Notes: generated from the sequence alone by a model not told the origin. Positions 1-10,566 are shown, counted from the stretch's first letter. The stretch is DNA of 64,000 nt from Gammaproteobacteria bacterium 42_54_T18 (GCA_002163245.1 MAAL01000018.1:15694-79693), one strand, 5' to 3'. Numbers and translations: made by a program.

Positions 1-1727
1 CTATTGTTGAAGAAACTGAGATTGCTGAAGAGGCAAGTCAGGAGCCAGTAGATTTTAACTACGAAGAAGCTGCTCAAGAGCAGGCTGCGCCGGAAGCGGA
101 AGCTCCGGAACAAGCCATTGTTGTTGAAGAGACGGTTCAAACACCTGTTGAAGCAGAAGCTCCAGTCGTTAAAGAGCAGCCCAAACAGGAAGATTTCTTA
201 ACTACGTTAACGTCCAACCCTATTTATTTGGCTGCCGGTGGTGGCTTGCTTTTGATTCTTATCGTCGGTGCAATGTTGGCGGGACGTAAGAAGAAAGAAG
301 GGGATGATGTAGCAGATTCACTTACTGATGACTTTAGTCTTGATGGCATTGGTGGTGCAGATGTAGAAGATGCACCCGATAGCTTTGATGAACTTGAGGC
401 GGATAGCTTCCCTGAAGATGACGTGGCACCGGAAGAGGCAACTGTTCCACAAACTGCCGATGTTATTGGGGAGGCTGATATTTATATTGCATACGGTCGC
501 TTCCCTCAGGCAATTGAGATGCTGGAGAAGGCTGCAGAGAATGAGCCGGATCGCCCTGATATTCGATCTAAGCTTTTAGAAGTTGCTGTTGAAGCTGAGG
601 ATGTTGAAGTATTTAAGCGCCATGATGCAGTGCTTCAGACTGTGGGTAGCCATGATCACTTAGCTAAGGCCGCTGAATTACGCAGTAAATTGTCTATTGA
701 TGATGAGGTTGGTGAAGAGACAGCCGTCATGTCAGCTGAAGATTTAGGGTCTACTGACTTTAGCGCAGATGGTGGTGACGATTTGGGCTCCATGGACTTC
801 GATATGGATTTGTCTGTTGATGAGGAGCCGGAGATTGAAATTCCCGATGCTCTGGATTCAGAAGAGTCCGTACTTAGCGAAGATTCGTCATTGGATTTTG
901 ACCTCGATTTTTCCGAAGAGGAACCAGTTGAAAGTATTGAAAGTGACGACATTTCTCTTGATGTAGATGAAGGTGTAGAAGTTGCAGCTGAGATAGAAGC
1001 TGAAGTCGAGGTAGATGACGCTGAGTTAGATTTCTCTCTTGATGATGAAACCTTGGATCTTGATATAGACCTTGCGGAAGATGATTTGGATTTGGCGGAA
1101 GATGATCTGGAGTTTGATGCCGATTTAGATATTGATGTTGAGCCAATCAGTGATTTTGCAGAAGCAGAGGAAAGCTTGGATGTCGATCTAGGTGTTGAAG
1201 ATGAGCTTGATATAGATGCTGAGCTTGATATTGATGTAGCGGAAAGCGATGTTTCTGAGAGTGATGATGGTTTAGAGTTTGATCTGGATGTTGATGCGGA
1301 GCTCGATTTATCGGAGTCAGCTTCCGAAGCTTCGGAGGTTAGTGAGCTAGAGTTGGATTCTAGTGCAGCCGCTCAACTTGCCGATGAACTTGATCTTGAT
1401 GGCGACTTTGACCTTGATATAGATACCGCTGAAGATGATTTAAGTATTGATGATTCTCCTGGACTTGATGGTGGTGATGCAACGGTTATCATGTCTCCCG
1501 TTGTAGAGTCTGTTCCTGTGGTGGCTAAGGCGGCAAATGAGGATAGGGCAGAGGAAATGGACTTTCTAACGGATGCAGATGAAATATCGACAAAACTAGA
1601 CTTAGCCCGTGCATATATTGATATGGGTGATCGAGATGGTGCTAAAGATATTCTAGATGAAGTGTTGATAGAGGGTACTAATGACCAGCAAGGTGATGCG
1701 AAAGAGTTGCTCGCCAAGCTTGGCTAA
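1..1727 (+). CDS. fimV: FimV, C-terminal part (5' end outside window)
   Basis: FimV is a peptidoglycan-associated inner-membrane hub protein that supports type IV pilus assembly, twitching and polar localisation. The reading frame is open from base 3 to the stop, so the gene enters from the left edge and the N-terminal LysM half is missing. Visible parts are an acidic Glu/Pro/Ala-rich linker, one membrane segment around bases 219-285 (starting NPIYLAAGG, ending AMLAGRKKKEG), and a TPR-like unit (GEADIYIAYGRFPQAIEML). A very long Asp/Leu-rich repeat region with LDID and DLDL units follows. The conserved FimV C-terminal TPR motif (STKLDLARAYIDMGDRDGA...) ends the protein. Position immediately before truA is the usual one in pseudomonads and relatives. 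An apparent TTG start near base 228 lies inside the membrane segment and is not a real start. Confidence 0.93.
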   Translation, partial: IVEETEIAEEASQEPVDFNYEEAAQEQAAPEAEAPEQAIVVEETVQTPVEAEAPVVKEQPKQEDFLTTLTSNPIYLAAGGGLLLILIVGAMLAGRKKKEGDDVADSLTDDFSLDGIGGADVEDAPDSFDELEADSFPEDDVAPEEATVPQTADVIGEADIYIAYGRFPQAIEMLEKAAENEPDRPDIRSKLLEVAVEAEDVEVFKRHDAVLQTVGSHDHLAKAAELRSKLSIDDEVGEETAVMSAEDLGSTDFSADGGDDLGSMDFDMDLSVDEEPEIEIPDALDSEESVLSEDSSLDFDLDFSEEEPVESIESDDISLDVDEGVEVAAEIEAEVEVDDAELDFSLDDETLDLDIDLAEDDLDLAEDDLEFDADLDIDVEPISDFAEAEESLDVDLGVEDELDIDAELDIDVAESDVSESDDGLEFDLDVDAELDLSESASEASEVSELELDSSAAAQLADELDLDGDFDLDIDTAEDDLSIDDSPGLDGGDATVIMSPVVESVPVVAKAANEDRAEEMDFLTDADEISTKLDLARAYIDMGDRDGAKDILDEVLIEGTNDQQGDAKELLAKLG

Positions 1728-1751
1728 AAGGCCGCGTTAAAAAGATGGATT

Positions 1752-1779
1752 AAAAGGAGGGCGAAAGCCCTCTTTTTTT
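1752..1779 (+). terminator. Intrinsic terminator of fimV
   Basis: The stem GAGGGC/GCCCTC with a GAAA loop is extended by flanking A/T pairs and followed by a run of seven T. It lies 25 bases after the fimV stop and separates fimV from truA. Confidence 0.88.
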
Positions 1780-1799
1780 GTTTATAAAAGAGAGGAAAT

Positions 1800-2627
1800 A
1801 TGCGTATCGCAGTAGGTGTTGAATATGATGGCAGTCGTTATCATGGCTGGCAGCGTCAAGGCCATGATACGAACACTGTTCAGCAAAAACTAGACGAAGC
1901 TCTCAGCAAGGTGGCGAACTCTGAGGTTTCTGTTATGTGTGCCGGAAGAACGGATAGCGGTGTTCATGGTGTTGGTCAGGTTGCTCATTTTGATACCGAT
2001 GTTGTGAGAACTGAGAAAGCATGGGTGTTCGGTGCGAATACAAATATGCCGCCGGATATTACAGTGCATTGGGCTGTGCCGGTATCTGATGATTTTCATG
2101 CCAGGTTTAGCGCGTTATCTAGGCGCTATCGGTATGTTATCTACAATTGTGCGGTGAAGCCGGGGTTGGCTAATAGATATATGACATGGGATTACCGTCC
2201 GTTAGATATCGAAAAGATGCAGGATGCTGCTAACTACCTAATTGGAACGTACGATTTTACGTCATTCCGGGCGGCGGGTTGCCAGGCAAAGCATGCTACG
2301 CGAGAGATTCAAATGATTCGTTTGTTTCGAAAAGGAGCTCTTGTTGTTATGGATATCCAGGCCAATGCATTTTTGCAAAATATGGTTCGTAATGTTGCGG
2401 GAGTGTTGATGGCGATAGGTGCAGGGCAGCGACCTGTGGAGTGGGCTCAGGAGGTTCTTGAGGCGAAGGATAGAACTAAGGGTGGGAATACCGCGCACCC
2501 CTATGGGTTGTATTTTATGAAGGTTGAGTATCCAGAGGAGTTTGCTATCCCCTATACGACGCCTGAAATACCCTTTATGCCGTTCTCTGATGAAATATAT
2601 ATCCCTCAAAAACTGAATGAACGTTGA
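1800..2627 (+). CDS. truA: tRNA pseudouridine(38-40) synthase TruA
   Basis: TruA converts uridines 38-40 of the tRNA anticodon arm to pseudouridine. The 275-aa protein has the family motif AGRTDSGVHGVGQ with the catalytic Asp at residue 52, plus the N-terminal VEYDGSRYHGWQ strand typical of TruA. The ATG start has a good GAGAGGAA ribosome site just upstream. It sits between the fimV terminator and its own terminator, so it may be a single-gene unit. The family call is secure. Confidence 0.97.
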   Translation: MRIAVGVEYDGSRYHGWQRQGHDTNTVQQKLDEALSKVANSEVSVMCAGRTDSGVHGVGQVAHFDTDVVRTEKAWVFGANTNMPPDITVHWAVPVSDDFHARFSALSRRYRYVIYNCAVKPGLANRYMTWDYRPLDIEKMQDAANYLIGTYDFTSFRAAGCQAKHATREIQMIRLFRKGALVVMDIQANAFLQNMVRNVAGVLMAIGAGQRPVEWAQEVLEAKDRTKGGNTAHPYGLYFMKVEYPEEFAIPYTTPEIPFMPFSDEIYIPQKLNER

Positions 2628-2645
2628 TGTAACCTAGTAATTCCG

Positions 2646-2673
2646 AAAAAGGCGCTTGTAGCGCGCCTTTTTC
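2646..2673 (+). terminator. Intrinsic terminator after truA
   Basis: Ten-base arms AAAAAGGCGC / GCGCCTTTTT around a 7-base loop, with the T run built into the 3' arm. It lies about 20 bases after the truA stop and before trpF. Confidence 0.85.
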
Positions 2674-2740
2674 GTGCCCGACTGCGTTTTCTAGGGTAAA
2701 CTGTTCCGCCTAAAATCAAACTCAATTTGTAGGTTTTTTT

Positions 2741-3358
2741 GTGGTTGTGCGTACAAAAATATGTGGTATTACTCGGTTGGAAGATGCGCTGGCAGCGGCA
2801 GCATCGGGTGCAGATGCGATCGGCTTGGTTTTTTACAAAAAAAGCCCGCGATATGTACCACCTGAAATAGCGGCTTCCATTATTGCTCAGTTACCGCCGT
2901 TTGTTACTACCGTAGGATTGTTTGTAAACGAGCCTGTGGATGAAATTAAACAAATACTCAATATTGTTCCACTGGATTTACTTCAGTTTCATGGCTCTGA
3001 AGTTGAAGCAGAATGTACCTGTTATAACCGACCTTACATCAAAGCTGTTGCTATGAAGCCAGGACTTGATGTGTTAAATGTTGTAAATCAATATCCCAGT
3101 GCTCAAGGTATTTTGTTGGATACTTATGATGTTGTGTTGCCTGGGGGAACCGGTAAAGCGTTTGATTGGAATAAAGTCCCCCAAAATTTAAACAAACCTA
3201 TCATTCTAGCGGGCGGGTTAACCCCGGAGAATATCCGCCAAGCCGTTGATGTTGTTAACCCTTGGGCGGTTGATGTCAGTGGTGGCGTAGAAGAGAGTAA
3301 AGGTAAGAAAGACCATCGCTTAATACAAGCATTTATAGAAGGAGTTCACCGTGTCTGA
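2741..3358 (+). CDS. trpF: Phosphoribosylanthranilate isomerase TrpF
   Basis: TrpF performs the Amadori rearrangement of phosphoribosylanthranilate to CdRP in tryptophan synthesis. The 205-aa TIM barrel starts with the diagnostic KICGIT strand, whose Cys is the catalytic base. It also carries LLQFHG, the catalytic Asp region LLDTYD, and the phosphate-binding ends [10 protein letters not shown] and DVSGGVE. The GTG start at 2741 is favoured by an AGG seven bases upstream, and an in-frame GTG at 2747 is possible. Its end overlaps trpB by 8 bases, so the two are translationally linked. I see no leader peptide or attenuator upstream. Confidence 0.96.
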   Translation: MVVRTKICGITRLEDALAAAASGADAIGLVFYKKSPRYVPPEIAASIIAQLPPFVTTVGLFVNEPVDEIKQILNIVPLDLLQFHGSEVEAECTCYNRPYIKAVAMKPGLDVLNVVNQYPSAQGILLDTYDVVLPGGTGKAFDWNKVPQNLNKPIILAGGLTPENIRQAVDVVNPWAVDVSGGVEESKGKKDHRLIQAFIEGVHRV

Positions 3359-4571
3359 GACACAGCAGAAACAGTATCTTAATACCCCTGATGCACTCGG
3401 TAATTTTGGCCCCTACGGCGGCCGTTTTGTATCAGAAACGCTGATGGCTGCGCTTGAAGATTTAGAAGCGCTTTACGATCGTTTATCTAATGACCCTGAA
3501 TTTATTGCCGAGTTTGATCGGGATTTGGCTCATTATGTTGGGCGTCCTTCTCCGTTGTATTATGCTGAGCGTTGGTCGAATAAAATTGGTGGTGCGAAGA
3601 TTTATCTGAAGCGAGAAGATCTTAATCACACGGGTGCTCATAAGGTTAATAATACTATTGGTCAGGCATTGTTGGCCAAGCATACGGGGAAATCCCGTAT
3701 TATTGCTGAAACGGGAGCGGGCCAGCACGGCGTTGCGACAGCAACGGTAGCAGCAAGGTTGGGTTTGGAATGTGAAGTGTTTATGGGCGAAGAAGATATT
3801 CAGCGCCAGGCACTTAACGTTTACCGGATGCGTTTGTTGGGTGCAAAAGTTAACTCTGTTAAGTCAGGCACTAAAACCTTAAAAGATGCAATGAATGAAG
3901 CTATGAGGGATTGGGTCACCAATGTCGACGATACCTTTTACATTATTGGTACTGTTGCAGGGCCACACCCATACCCTAAGCTTGTTCGGGATTTTCAATG
4001 TGTTATTGGTCGCGAAGCCAAGCGCCAGTGTCAAGAGCAAACGGGCGGGTTACCTGATGCGCTAGTCGCCTGTGTTGGAGGCGGTTCTAACGCTATCGGC
4101 TTATTCCACCCATTTCTTGAAGATGAGTCGGTTAAGCTTTTTGGCGTAGAAGCAGCAGGGCATGGTATTGAAACTGGAGAGCATGCTGCACCATTGTGCG
4201 TGGGTAAGCCGGGTGTGTTGCACGGAAACCGTACGTATTTGATGGAAGACGAGAATGGCCAAATTATTCCAACCCACTCAGTTTCTGCTGGTCTTGATTA
4301 TCCGGGTGTTGGCCCAGAACATTCTTGGTTAAAAGACTGTGGGCGTGCTGAATATGTTGGTATCAATGATGAAGAAGCACTTGACGCATTTCGACAGCTA
4401 ACGCTTGTTGAAGGTATATTGCCTGCTTTAGAGTCTAGCCATGCGCTTGCTTATGCAGAGAAACTTGCCAAAACCATGGATAAAGATCAGATCATTATCG
4501 TGAACCTGTCCGGTCGCGGAGACAAGGATATTCATACCGTCGCAAAAATTGATGGTATCTCAATAGATTAG
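3351..4571 (+). CDS. trpB: Tryptophan synthase beta chain
   Basis: TrpB condenses indole and L-serine to tryptophan using PLP and works as an alpha2-beta2 complex with TrpA. The 406-aa protein has the PLP lysine in [11 protein letters not shown] (Lys98), the phosphate-binding loop [11 protein letters not shown], and the usual N-terminal [10 protein letters not shown]. The GTG start has a strong AAGGAG site inside the end of trpF. TrpA starts 13 bases after its stop. The trpF-trpB-trpA block placed in front of accD is typical of Cellvibrio-type bacteria. In P. aeruginosa trpBA lie elsewhere under TrpI, and no trpI is present here. Confidence 0.98.
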   Translation: MSETQQKQYLNTPDALGNFGPYGGRFVSETLMAALEDLEALYDRLSNDPEFIAEFDRDLAHYVGRPSPLYYAERWSNKIGGAKIYLKREDLNHTGAHKVNNTIGQALLAKHTGKSRIIAETGAGQHGVATATVAARLGLECEVFMGEEDIQRQALNVYRMRLLGAKVNSVKSGTKTLKDAMNEAMRDWVTNVDDTFYIIGTVAGPHPYPKLVRDFQCVIGREAKRQCQEQTGGLPDALVACVGGGSNAIGLFHPFLEDESVKLFGVEAAGHGIETGEHAAPLCVGKPGVLHGNRTYLMEDENGQIIPTHSVSAGLDYPGVGPEHSWLKDCGRAEYVGINDEEALDAFRQLTLVEGILPALESSHALAYAEKLAKTMDKDQIIIVNLSGRGDKDIHTVAKIDGISID

Positions 4572-4584
4572 TAGGAGTACGTAA

Positions 4585-5382
4585 ATGAGTCGATTAAAGG
4601 CTTGTTTTGAAGCATTGGCTTCACAAGGTAAAACAGCGTTAATTCCATTTGTAACGGCAGGCGACCCTCATCCTGATCAGACCGTTGATATTATGCACAC
4701 CCTGGTTGCGAATGGCTCTGATGTTATTGAGCTTGGAATACCGTTTTCAGACCCGATGGCGGATGGCCCGGTTATTCAGCTTGCTGATGAGCGGGCATTG
4801 GAACACAACACAAGTTTAACGGACGCATTAGCGATGGTTAAACGTTTTAGGGAAACCGATCAGAAAACCCCAGTTGTACTAATGGGTTATTTGAACCCTG
4901 TGGAAATTTACGGCTACGAGCGATTTGCAGTAGATGCGGGAGATGTGGGTGTTGACGGTATCTTAACGGTTGATTTGCCACCCGAGGCTTCAGTTGAATT
5001 TGTCGGTCAGCTTAAAAATCAAAATATAGATTCCATATTTTTGATTGCACCGACTACAACAGAGGCGCGAGTGAAAAAGATAGTTGCCGCTGGTAGTGGG
5101 TACCTGTATTACGTTTCTGTTAAAGGTGTAACGGGCTCTGGTAGGTTGGACGTTGGTGCTGTTAAAGAGAAGCTTGAAACAATTAGAAATAGTACAGATT
5201 TGCCCATTGCCGTCGGGTTTGGTATCAAAGACCCTGAATCTGCAAAAGCGGTAGGTGCGATTGCTGATGGTGTCGTTGTTGGTAGTGCGTTGGTGAATAT
5301 AATCGCTAACAATCAGCACGATAAAGCTGCGTTATTGAAGCAGTTGGGCGAAGTTACTCGCTCTTTAAGTGATGCCATCTAA
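4585..5382 (+). CDS. trpA: Tryptophan synthase alpha chain
   Basis: TrpA cleaves indole-3-glycerol phosphate to indole, which is channelled to TrpB. The 265-aa protein keeps both catalytic acids at standard numbering, Glu49 in [11 protein letters not shown] and Asp60 in MADGPVIQ. It also has the phosphate loop region [11 protein letters not shown]. The ATG start is preceded by GTAGGAG. It is the third gene of the trpFBA unit. No indole-glycerol phosphate synthase or anthranilate genes are in the window. Confidence 0.98.
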   Translation: MSRLKACFEALASQGKTALIPFVTAGDPHPDQTVDIMHTLVANGSDVIELGIPFSDPMADGPVIQLADERALEHNTSLTDALAMVKRFRETDQKTPVVLMGYLNPVEIYGYERFAVDAGDVGVDGILTVDLPPEASVEFVGQLKNQNIDSIFLIAPTTTEARVKKIVAAGSGYLYYVSVKGVTGSGRLDVGAVKEKLETIRNSTDLPIAVGFGIKDPESAKAVGAIADGVVVGSALVNIIANNQHDKAALLKQLGEVTRSLSDAI

Positions 5383-5423
5383 ATTATGCTTGAAATTACC
5401 AGCTTTTGATAATAATCATAAAG

Positions 5424-5444
5424 GCACCCTTTCCCCGAGGGTGC
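5424..5444 (+). other. Stem-loop between trpA and accD
   Basis: A 7-bp perfect stem, GCACCCT/AGGGTGC, with a 7-base loop and no T run after it. It could be a weak transcription brake or an mRNA-stabilising hairpin between the trp genes and accD. It does not look like a full intrinsic terminator. Confidence 0.45.
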
Positions 5445-5469
5445 TAGCTAAGAAGGGCAAAATAACGTC

Positions 5470-6342
5470 ATGAGTAATAGCTGGCTAGAAAAAATATTAC
5501 CGGTTGTAGGCAGAAGCACCGCACCCAAAAAAGCCAATGTTCCTGAAGGTTTGTGGAAGCAGTGTGCCAAGTGCGGTGCGTTTCTCTATCGACCTGAGTT
5601 AGAGAAGAATCTTGATGTATGCCCCAAGTGTGATCATCATCTTAGAGTAGGTGCACGTCGCCGATTGGATATGTTTCTTGATGCAGAGGGTCGCGAGGAA
5701 ATAGCAGCAGACTTGAAGCCCGTTGATAGACTGGGGTTCAAAGATAGTAAAAAGTATAAAGATCGCATTTCGGCGGCACAGAAAGTAACGGGTGAAAACG
5801 ATGCATTGATTGCGCAAAGTGGAACCATTCATCAGTTGCCGGTTGTTGTAGTTGCGTTTGAATTTCGGTTTTTGGGCGGTTCTATGGGGTCGGTTGTTGG
5901 GGAAAAGTTCGTACAAGCGGCTAATGTATGTCTTGAAAGGAAAATCCCGTTGGTGTGTTTTTCTGCCAGTGGTGGAGCTCGAATGCAGGAAGCATTGTTT
6001 TCCTTGATGCAGATGGCAAAAACCAGCGCAGCGTTGATGCGTATGCGTCAGCAAGGTATTCCGTTCATATCCGTGATGACTGACCCTGTGTACGGTGGTG
6101 TGTCTGCAAGCTTGGCTATGTTGGGTGATTTGAATATAGCAGAGCCTAATGCACTTATTGGTTTTGCTGGCCCCAGAGTTATTGAACAAACGGTTCGCCA
6201 AAAACTACCTGAAGGGTTTCAGCGCAGTGAGTTTTTGTTAGAACATGGTGCGTTGGATATGATTGTTCACCGTGAAGAAATGAAAGGCAAGGTGCATAGT
6301 GTGTTGAGCAAGTTAACGCATCACCTGTCCGCAGCATCGTAG
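5470..6342 (+). CDS. accD: Acetyl-CoA carboxylase carboxyltransferase beta subunit
   Basis: AccD, with AccA, transfers the carboxyl group from biotin carrier protein to acetyl-CoA, the committing step of fatty acid synthesis. The 290-aa protein has the N-terminal zinc ribbon with Cys32, Cys35, Cys51 and Cys54. The crotonase-like carboxyltransferase core contains [12 protein letters not shown] and [10 protein letters not shown]. folC follows after 6 bases, giving the widely conserved accD-folC-dedD-cvpA-purF order. Confidence 0.98.
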   Translation: MSNSWLEKILPVVGRSTAPKKANVPEGLWKQCAKCGAFLYRPELEKNLDVCPKCDHHLRVGARRRLDMFLDAEGREEIAADLKPVDRLGFKDSKKYKDRISAAQKVTGENDALIAQSGTIHQLPVVVVAFEFRFLGGSMGSVVGEKFVQAANVCLERKIPLVCFSASGGARMQEALFSLMQMAKTSAALMRMRQQGIPFISVMTDPVYGGVSASLAMLGDLNIAEPNALIGFAGPRVIEQTVRQKLPEGFQRSEFLLEHGALDMIVHREEMKGKVHSVLSKLTHHLSAAS

Positions 6343-6348
6343 GTCTTA

Positions 6349-7641
6349 ATGCCAGCAACAATATCTAAGCCACTTAATGAGTGGCTTTGTTATCTCGAAT
6401 CATTACATCCTTCTGAAATTGAACTTGGGCTCGCCAGAGTGACTTCTGTATATGAAGCGCTGGAGCTGTGTGAGCTACTTCCCAGTGTTATCACTGTCGG
6501 TGGAACCAATGGCAAGGGCTCTACGGTGGCGATGATAGAGCAAATCGCTATTGTTCATGGGCAATCTGTTGGTGCCTATACGTCCCCTCATTTGTTTCAT
6601 TACAATGAGCGCGTGCGTATTAATGGCATTGTTGTGTCTGATGCATTGTTAGTGGGTGCTTTTGAGCGAATCGAAAAGGCTCGGGGTAGTGTTAGCCTTA
6701 CGTATTTTGAATTTGGTACGTTGGCGGCATTGTTGATTTTTGCTCAAGCAGGTTTGGATCTTGTAGTCTTAGAAGTTGGTCTTGGCGGGCGACTGGATGC
6801 TGTGAATATGGTTGATTCAGATTTGGCCATCGTGACTTCAGTGGATATTGATCATATAGATTGGTTAGGAGATGACCGAGAAGTTATTGGTTTTGAAAAA
6901 GCGGGAATAGCTAGGGCAAAAAAGCCCTTTCTTTGTGGTGACCCTAATATTCCGGCGTCAGTCGTAGAATATGCCGATAAGATTGGCTCTATTGCATATT
7001 TTAACGGTAAAGAGTTTGGTGCTTTAGCTGGTGAGTCTAAGGGCTATTACTATCAAAGCAAAGCGGGTGAAGAGCTTCGTATAAAGCAAACATGTTTGCC
7101 TAATCTTCATCAGAATAATGTGACCTGTGCTTTGCAGGCGTGCGCTTTGGTTATTCCAGAATTTAGTCCCCAGAAAGCGGAAGAGGCGGCTGCAAGTACT
7201 GCAGTGCAAGGCAGGCAGCAATGGATACCGCGAACGTCGTGTAATGGTAAGCGTATTGTTGTTGATGTTGGGCATAACCCTCATGCGGCAAAGTCGCTGC
7301 GGGGTTTGCTTGATGCGCAGTCGCAGTCAGGGGAGGTCTATTGTCTAATGGCGATAATGGAGGACAAGGATATTGATGGGGTTATTGATATATTGTCACC
7401 AAAAGTGGATCACTGGATGGTGTCGGGTTTGCCTGGGGTTGGGCGTGCAGCATCTGTTTCTATGATCGCGCGGAAGTTTGCGGCAAAAGGTGTGCCTTTA
7501 GATGGCAGCTTTGATGAGCCAAGTGATGCGTTAACACGTTTTGTCGAGAGCTCTTCAGTGAAAAATACTGATTTACTGGTGGTATTTGGCTCCTTTTTTA
7601 CGGCTGCGGCAGCTTTAGATTACTTCAACCTAGCTCTTTGA
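6349..7641 (+). CDS. folC: Dihydrofolate synthase / folylpolyglutamate synthase
   Basis: FolC adds glutamate to dihydropteroate and then further glutamates to folates. The 430-aa Mur-ligase-like enzyme has the ATP loop VGGTNGKGST (residues 50-59), the SPHLFHYNERVRING folate/ATP region, and the C-terminal domain motif DVGHNPHA (about residues 306-313). The ATG follows the accD stop by 6 bases without a strong ribosome site, which suggests coupling to accD. Confidence 0.96.
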   Translation: MPATISKPLNEWLCYLESLHPSEIELGLARVTSVYEALELCELLPSVITVGGTNGKGSTVAMIEQIAIVHGQSVGAYTSPHLFHYNERVRINGIVVSDALLVGAFERIEKARGSVSLTYFEFGTLAALLIFAQAGLDLVVLEVGLGGRLDAVNMVDSDLAIVTSVDIDHIDWLGDDREVIGFEKAGIARAKKPFLCGDPNIPASVVEYADKIGSIAYFNGKEFGALAGESKGYYYQSKAGEELRIKQTCLPNLHQNNVTCALQACALVIPEFSPQKAEEAAASTAVQGRQQWIPRTSCNGKRIVVDVGHNPHAAKSLRGLLDAQSQSGEVYCLMAIMEDKDIDGVIDILSPKVDHWMVSGLPGVGRAASVSMIARKFAAKGVPLDGSFDEPSDALTRFVESSSVKNTDLLVVFGSFFTAAAALDYFNLAL

Positions 7642-7683
7642 TACAATCCTTGGGATTTTGCGACTTATTAGAGGTGTAATACG

Positions 7684-8322
7684 GTGGAAGAAGGCTTAAA
7701 ACAGCGATTGGTCGGAGCGTTGGTGTTGTTGATGTTGGCTATTATCTTTCTTCCATTAATACTGGATGGTCGTGATGAGGATCATGATGAGGTGGTCTAT
7801 CGTGCACCTCAAGAGCCTGTGATTAAGATTACTCACAAAGGAAGTGACCGCGTTGAGAAGCGCGTAGAAAAGGCAAAGGCTCAGTTTGTTGTTGACCGGA
7901 CTCCTGAGGCTGAGGCTGAGAAGCTAATGCCAAAAACGCAAAAAACAGAACAACCAATCAAACAAAGAGCGGTTAGCGCTAAACAGCAGTCAAATATTGA
8001 CCAAACTCGCGTACAGTTTATCAAAGAGCTTGCTGAGACTAAGAAAGTTAAGAAAACACCTGTGCAAAGTAAAATGGCGTTGGCGGACGCCTGGACCGTG
8101 CAGGTTGCAGCATTCTCTAAGCTTGAGAATGCTAAGGTGTTGCAATCAAAGTTGATTGCCAAATCATATATGGCTTATATAGTCTCCAGTGGCGGAAAAG
8201 CTAAAGCATTACATCGTGTTTTTGTTGGGCCAGAATTACGTAAAAATAGGGCGAGAATCATCCAGCAAGCCTTAAAGAAAGAGTTTAAGTTGGCAGGCAT
8301 GATTAAGTCTTATAATCCATAG
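7684..8322 (+). CDS. dedD: DedD, SPOR-domain cell division protein
   Basis: DedD is a bitopic inner-membrane protein whose SPOR domain binds denuded septal peptidoglycan and helps constriction. The 212-aa protein has an N-terminal membrane segment (about residues 9-27, ending LPLILDGR). A charged Lys/Glu/Gln-rich periplasmic linker follows. The C-terminal SPOR domain covers about residues 137-212, with AWTVQVAAFS and HRVFVGP. The GTG start is supported by GAGGTG seven bases upstream. The position between folC and cvpA matches E. coli. Confidence 0.92.
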   Translation: MEEGLKQRLVGALVLLMLAIIFLPLILDGRDEDHDEVVYRAPQEPVIKITHKGSDRVEKRVEKAKAQFVVDRTPEAEAEKLMPKTQKTEQPIKQRAVSAKQQSNIDQTRVQFIKELAETKKVKKTPVQSKMALADAWTVQVAAFSKLENAKVLQSKLIAKSYMAYIVSSGGKAKALHRVFVGPELRKNRARIIQQALKKEFKLAGMIKSYNP

Positions 8323-8450
8323 CAATTGAAATGATGCTTCGAGTGGCAATGAGTGTGAGTAGGCAGTAACAATCTTAAGGAAAGCGTAGGTTTTTTAGGC
8401 GCCCTTTGTTAGAATGCGCATCTTCTTAAGACAGGCCTTTGCGTTTCCTT

Positions 8451-8951
8451 ATGACACTGATTGATTACATAATTTTAGGCGTTATAGCATTCTCATCATT
8501 GCTAAGCTTAAGAAAGGGATTTTCTAAGGAAGCGCTTTCTCTTGCGACTTGGATTTCTGCTTACGTCATAGCTAAATTGTTTAGTTTGCCATTGGCAACG
8601 TTGTTAACGGACTTTGTTGATCCACCCTCTGCCAGGCAGCCTCTTGCTTTTGCTGCGCTATTTATACTGACGCTTATTATAGGCGCTTTAATCAAAATGC
8701 TTTTCAAAGAGCTTGTTAGTGCAACAGGCCTTTCCACAATTGACCGTATTTTGGGTATGGTTTTCGGAGCGGCCCGCGGCCTTGTTCTTGTGGTTTTTTG
8801 TATTTCTATGCTTTCTCGCCTTACTGAGGTGTCTAGTGACCCTTGGTGGAGTGAATCAACGGTTATTCCCCATTTGTTGTTGGTGGAGGAATGGACCAAT
8901 GATATGGGGCGTTTAGCGTGGCAAAAAGTAATGGCATTGAGTGGTAGCTGA
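8451..8951 (+). CDS. cvpA: CvpA family inner-membrane protein
   Basis: CvpA is a four-helix membrane protein named for colicin V production in E. coli, and its molecular role is still unsettled. I place the start at ATG 8451, giving 166 aa that begin MTLIDYIILGVIAFSS, the usual CvpA beginning. An in-frame TTG at 8439 would add four residues. Hydrophobic segments and the KGFSKEAL and DRILGMVFGAARGL motifs are present. It precedes purF by 100 bases, as in many gammaproteobacteria. Confidence 0.92.
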   Translation: MTLIDYIILGVIAFSSLLSLRKGFSKEALSLATWISAYVIAKLFSLPLATLLTDFVDPPSARQPLAFAALFILTLIIGALIKMLFKELVSATGLSTIDRILGMVFGAARGLVLVVFCISMLSRLTEVSSDPWWSESTVIPHLLLVEEWTNDMGRLAWQKVMALSGS

Positions 8952-9051
8952 CCTAAACTGCTAATATAGGCAGAGCGGGAAGGTGGCAATAGCTTATTTA
9001 ACTTCATTTAAGTTCATTTAGTTTTATTTAACTAGGAGATCGGGTAAATCC

Positions 9052-10566
9052 ATGTGCGGAATTGTCGGTATTGTTGGGTACTCCAATGTAAACCAAACGT
9101 TGTATGACGCGCTTACGGTTCTTCAGCATCGAGGTCAAGATGCGGCGGGAATAGTAACTTGTGATAATGGTAAGTTATATCTGCGTAAGAACAACGGTAT
9201 GGTCAGAGATGTATTTCGATCTAGCCATATGCAACGCTTGGTCGGGAATATGGGGATTGGCCATGTTCGCTATCCTACGGCAGGGAGCTCCTCATCAGCA
9301 GAAGCTCAGCCGTTTTATGTGAACTCTCCTTATGGAATTACGCTTGCCCATAACGGTAACTTGACCAATGCTCTTGAGATTGGGGAGGACTTATTTAAGT
9401 CGGACCTTCGGCACATTAACACCAACTCAGACTCTGAGGTGTTGCTGAATATCTTTGCACATGAGCTTCAAGTGTTAGGTAAGTTGAAGCCGACGGAAGA
9501 AGATATCTTTACGGCAGTGTCCGCCGTTCATCATCGATGCCGTGGCGCTTACGGTGTTGTTGCTATGATTACTGGTTATGGCATTGTCGGTTTTCGAGAC
9601 CCTCATGGGATTCGACCAGTGTGTTTCGGCGAGCGCCAAACAGAAAAAGGCACTGAATACATGATTGCATCGGAAAGTGTAGCGTTGCAAGCCATGGGGT
9701 TTCAGTTGGTTCGTGATATTGAGCCAGGCGAAGCGGTTTACATAAGTCAAGATGGTCAACTATTTACACGACAGTGTGCGGCAACCCCTAAGCATTCCCC
9801 GTGTATTTTTGAACATGTTTATTTAGCACGACCAGACTCCATCATGGATGGTATCTCTGTATATAAAGCACGTTTAAGAATGGGTGATAAGCTCGCTGAT
9901 AAGATTAAGCGCGTTTGGCCCGATCATGATATCGATGTTGTAGTGCCGATTCCTGATACAAGTCGCACAAGTGCATTGCAACTGGCGAATACGTTGGGTG
10001 TTAAGTTTCGAGAAGGCTTTATTAAAAATCGATATATCGGCCGTACCTTTATTATGCCGGGGCAAAGCGAGCGTAAGAAGTCGGTGCGACAAAAGCTTAA
10101 TGCAATAGAGTTAGAATTTCAGGGTAAGAATGTGCTGCTGGTGGATGACTCCATTGTTCGAGGTACTACGTGTAGCCAGATTATCCAAATGGCGAGAGAT
10201 GCTGGAGCCAATAAGGTTTATTTTGCATCGGCCGCCCCTGCAGTTCGTTATCCGAATGTGTATGGCATCGATATGCCTTCTGCAGAAGAGCTAATTGCAC
10301 ATGATAGTACGGTCGAAGAGATACAGGAAAAGATTGGAGCGGACTGGTTGGTTTACCAAGACCTTCAAGATCTAGTTGATACAGCGAGAGAAGGTAACCC
10401 GAGTATTGAGGAGTTTGACTGTTCAGTATTTAATGGTGAATATGTTACGGGTGATATTGATGAGGATTACCTCAATCAACTAGAGCAGCGACGTAATGAT
10501 ATCGCTAAGAGTGGTCCAATGGAAAACGTCGATGAGGAAGCTATCGACTTGCATAACCCGCAGTAA
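9052..10566 (+). CDS. purF: Amidophosphoribosyltransferase PurF
   Basis: PurF makes 5-phosphoribosylamine from PRPP and glutamine, the first step of purine synthesis. The 504-aa protein begins MCGIVGIVG, so Cys2 becomes the N-terminal nucleophile of the class II glutaminase domain. The PRPP loop [10 protein letters not shown] lies at residues 364-373 of the phosphoribosyltransferase domain. The ATG has an AGGAG site. No PurR operator was evident by eye in the 100-base upstream gap. Confidence 0.98.
   Translation: MCGIVGIVGYSNVNQTLYDALTVLQHRGQDAAGIVTCDNGKLYLRKNNGMVRDVFRSSHMQRLVGNMGIGHVRYPTAGSSSSAEAQPFYVNSPYGITLAHNGNLTNALEIGEDLFKSDLRHINTNSDSEVLLNIFAHELQVLGKLKPTEEDIFTAVSAVHHRCRGAYGVVAMITGYGIVGFRDPHGIRPVCFGERQTEKGTEYMIASESVALQAMGFQLVRDIEPGEAVYISQDGQLFTRQCAATPKHSPCIFEHVYLARPDSIMDGISVYKARLRMGDKLADKIKRVWPDHDIDVVVPIPDTSRTSALQLANTLGVKFREGFIKNRYIGRTFIMPGQSERKKSVRQKLNAIELEFQGKNVLLVDDSIVRGTTCSQIIQMARDAGANKVYFASAAPAVRYPNVYGIDMPSAEELIAHDSTVEEIQEKIGADWLVYQDLQDLVDTAREGNPSIEEFDCSVFNGEYVTGDIDEDYLNQLEQRRNDIAKSGPMENVDEEAIDLHNPQ

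Noticed and set aside
1000-1440. Repeat array that could resemble a CRISPR or tandem DNA repeat
   Set aside because: The repeats are short, imperfect and codon-phased within fimV. There are no constant repeats with unique spacers.
656-1717. Several antisense ORFs inside fimV
   Set aside because: The Asp/Leu/Glu-rich repeats have few stops on the other strand (Ser-rich shadows). No independent evidence of coding.
5424-5444. Full terminator between trpA and accD
   Set aside because: The stem is only 7 bp and has no T run, so it is kept only as a stem-loop.
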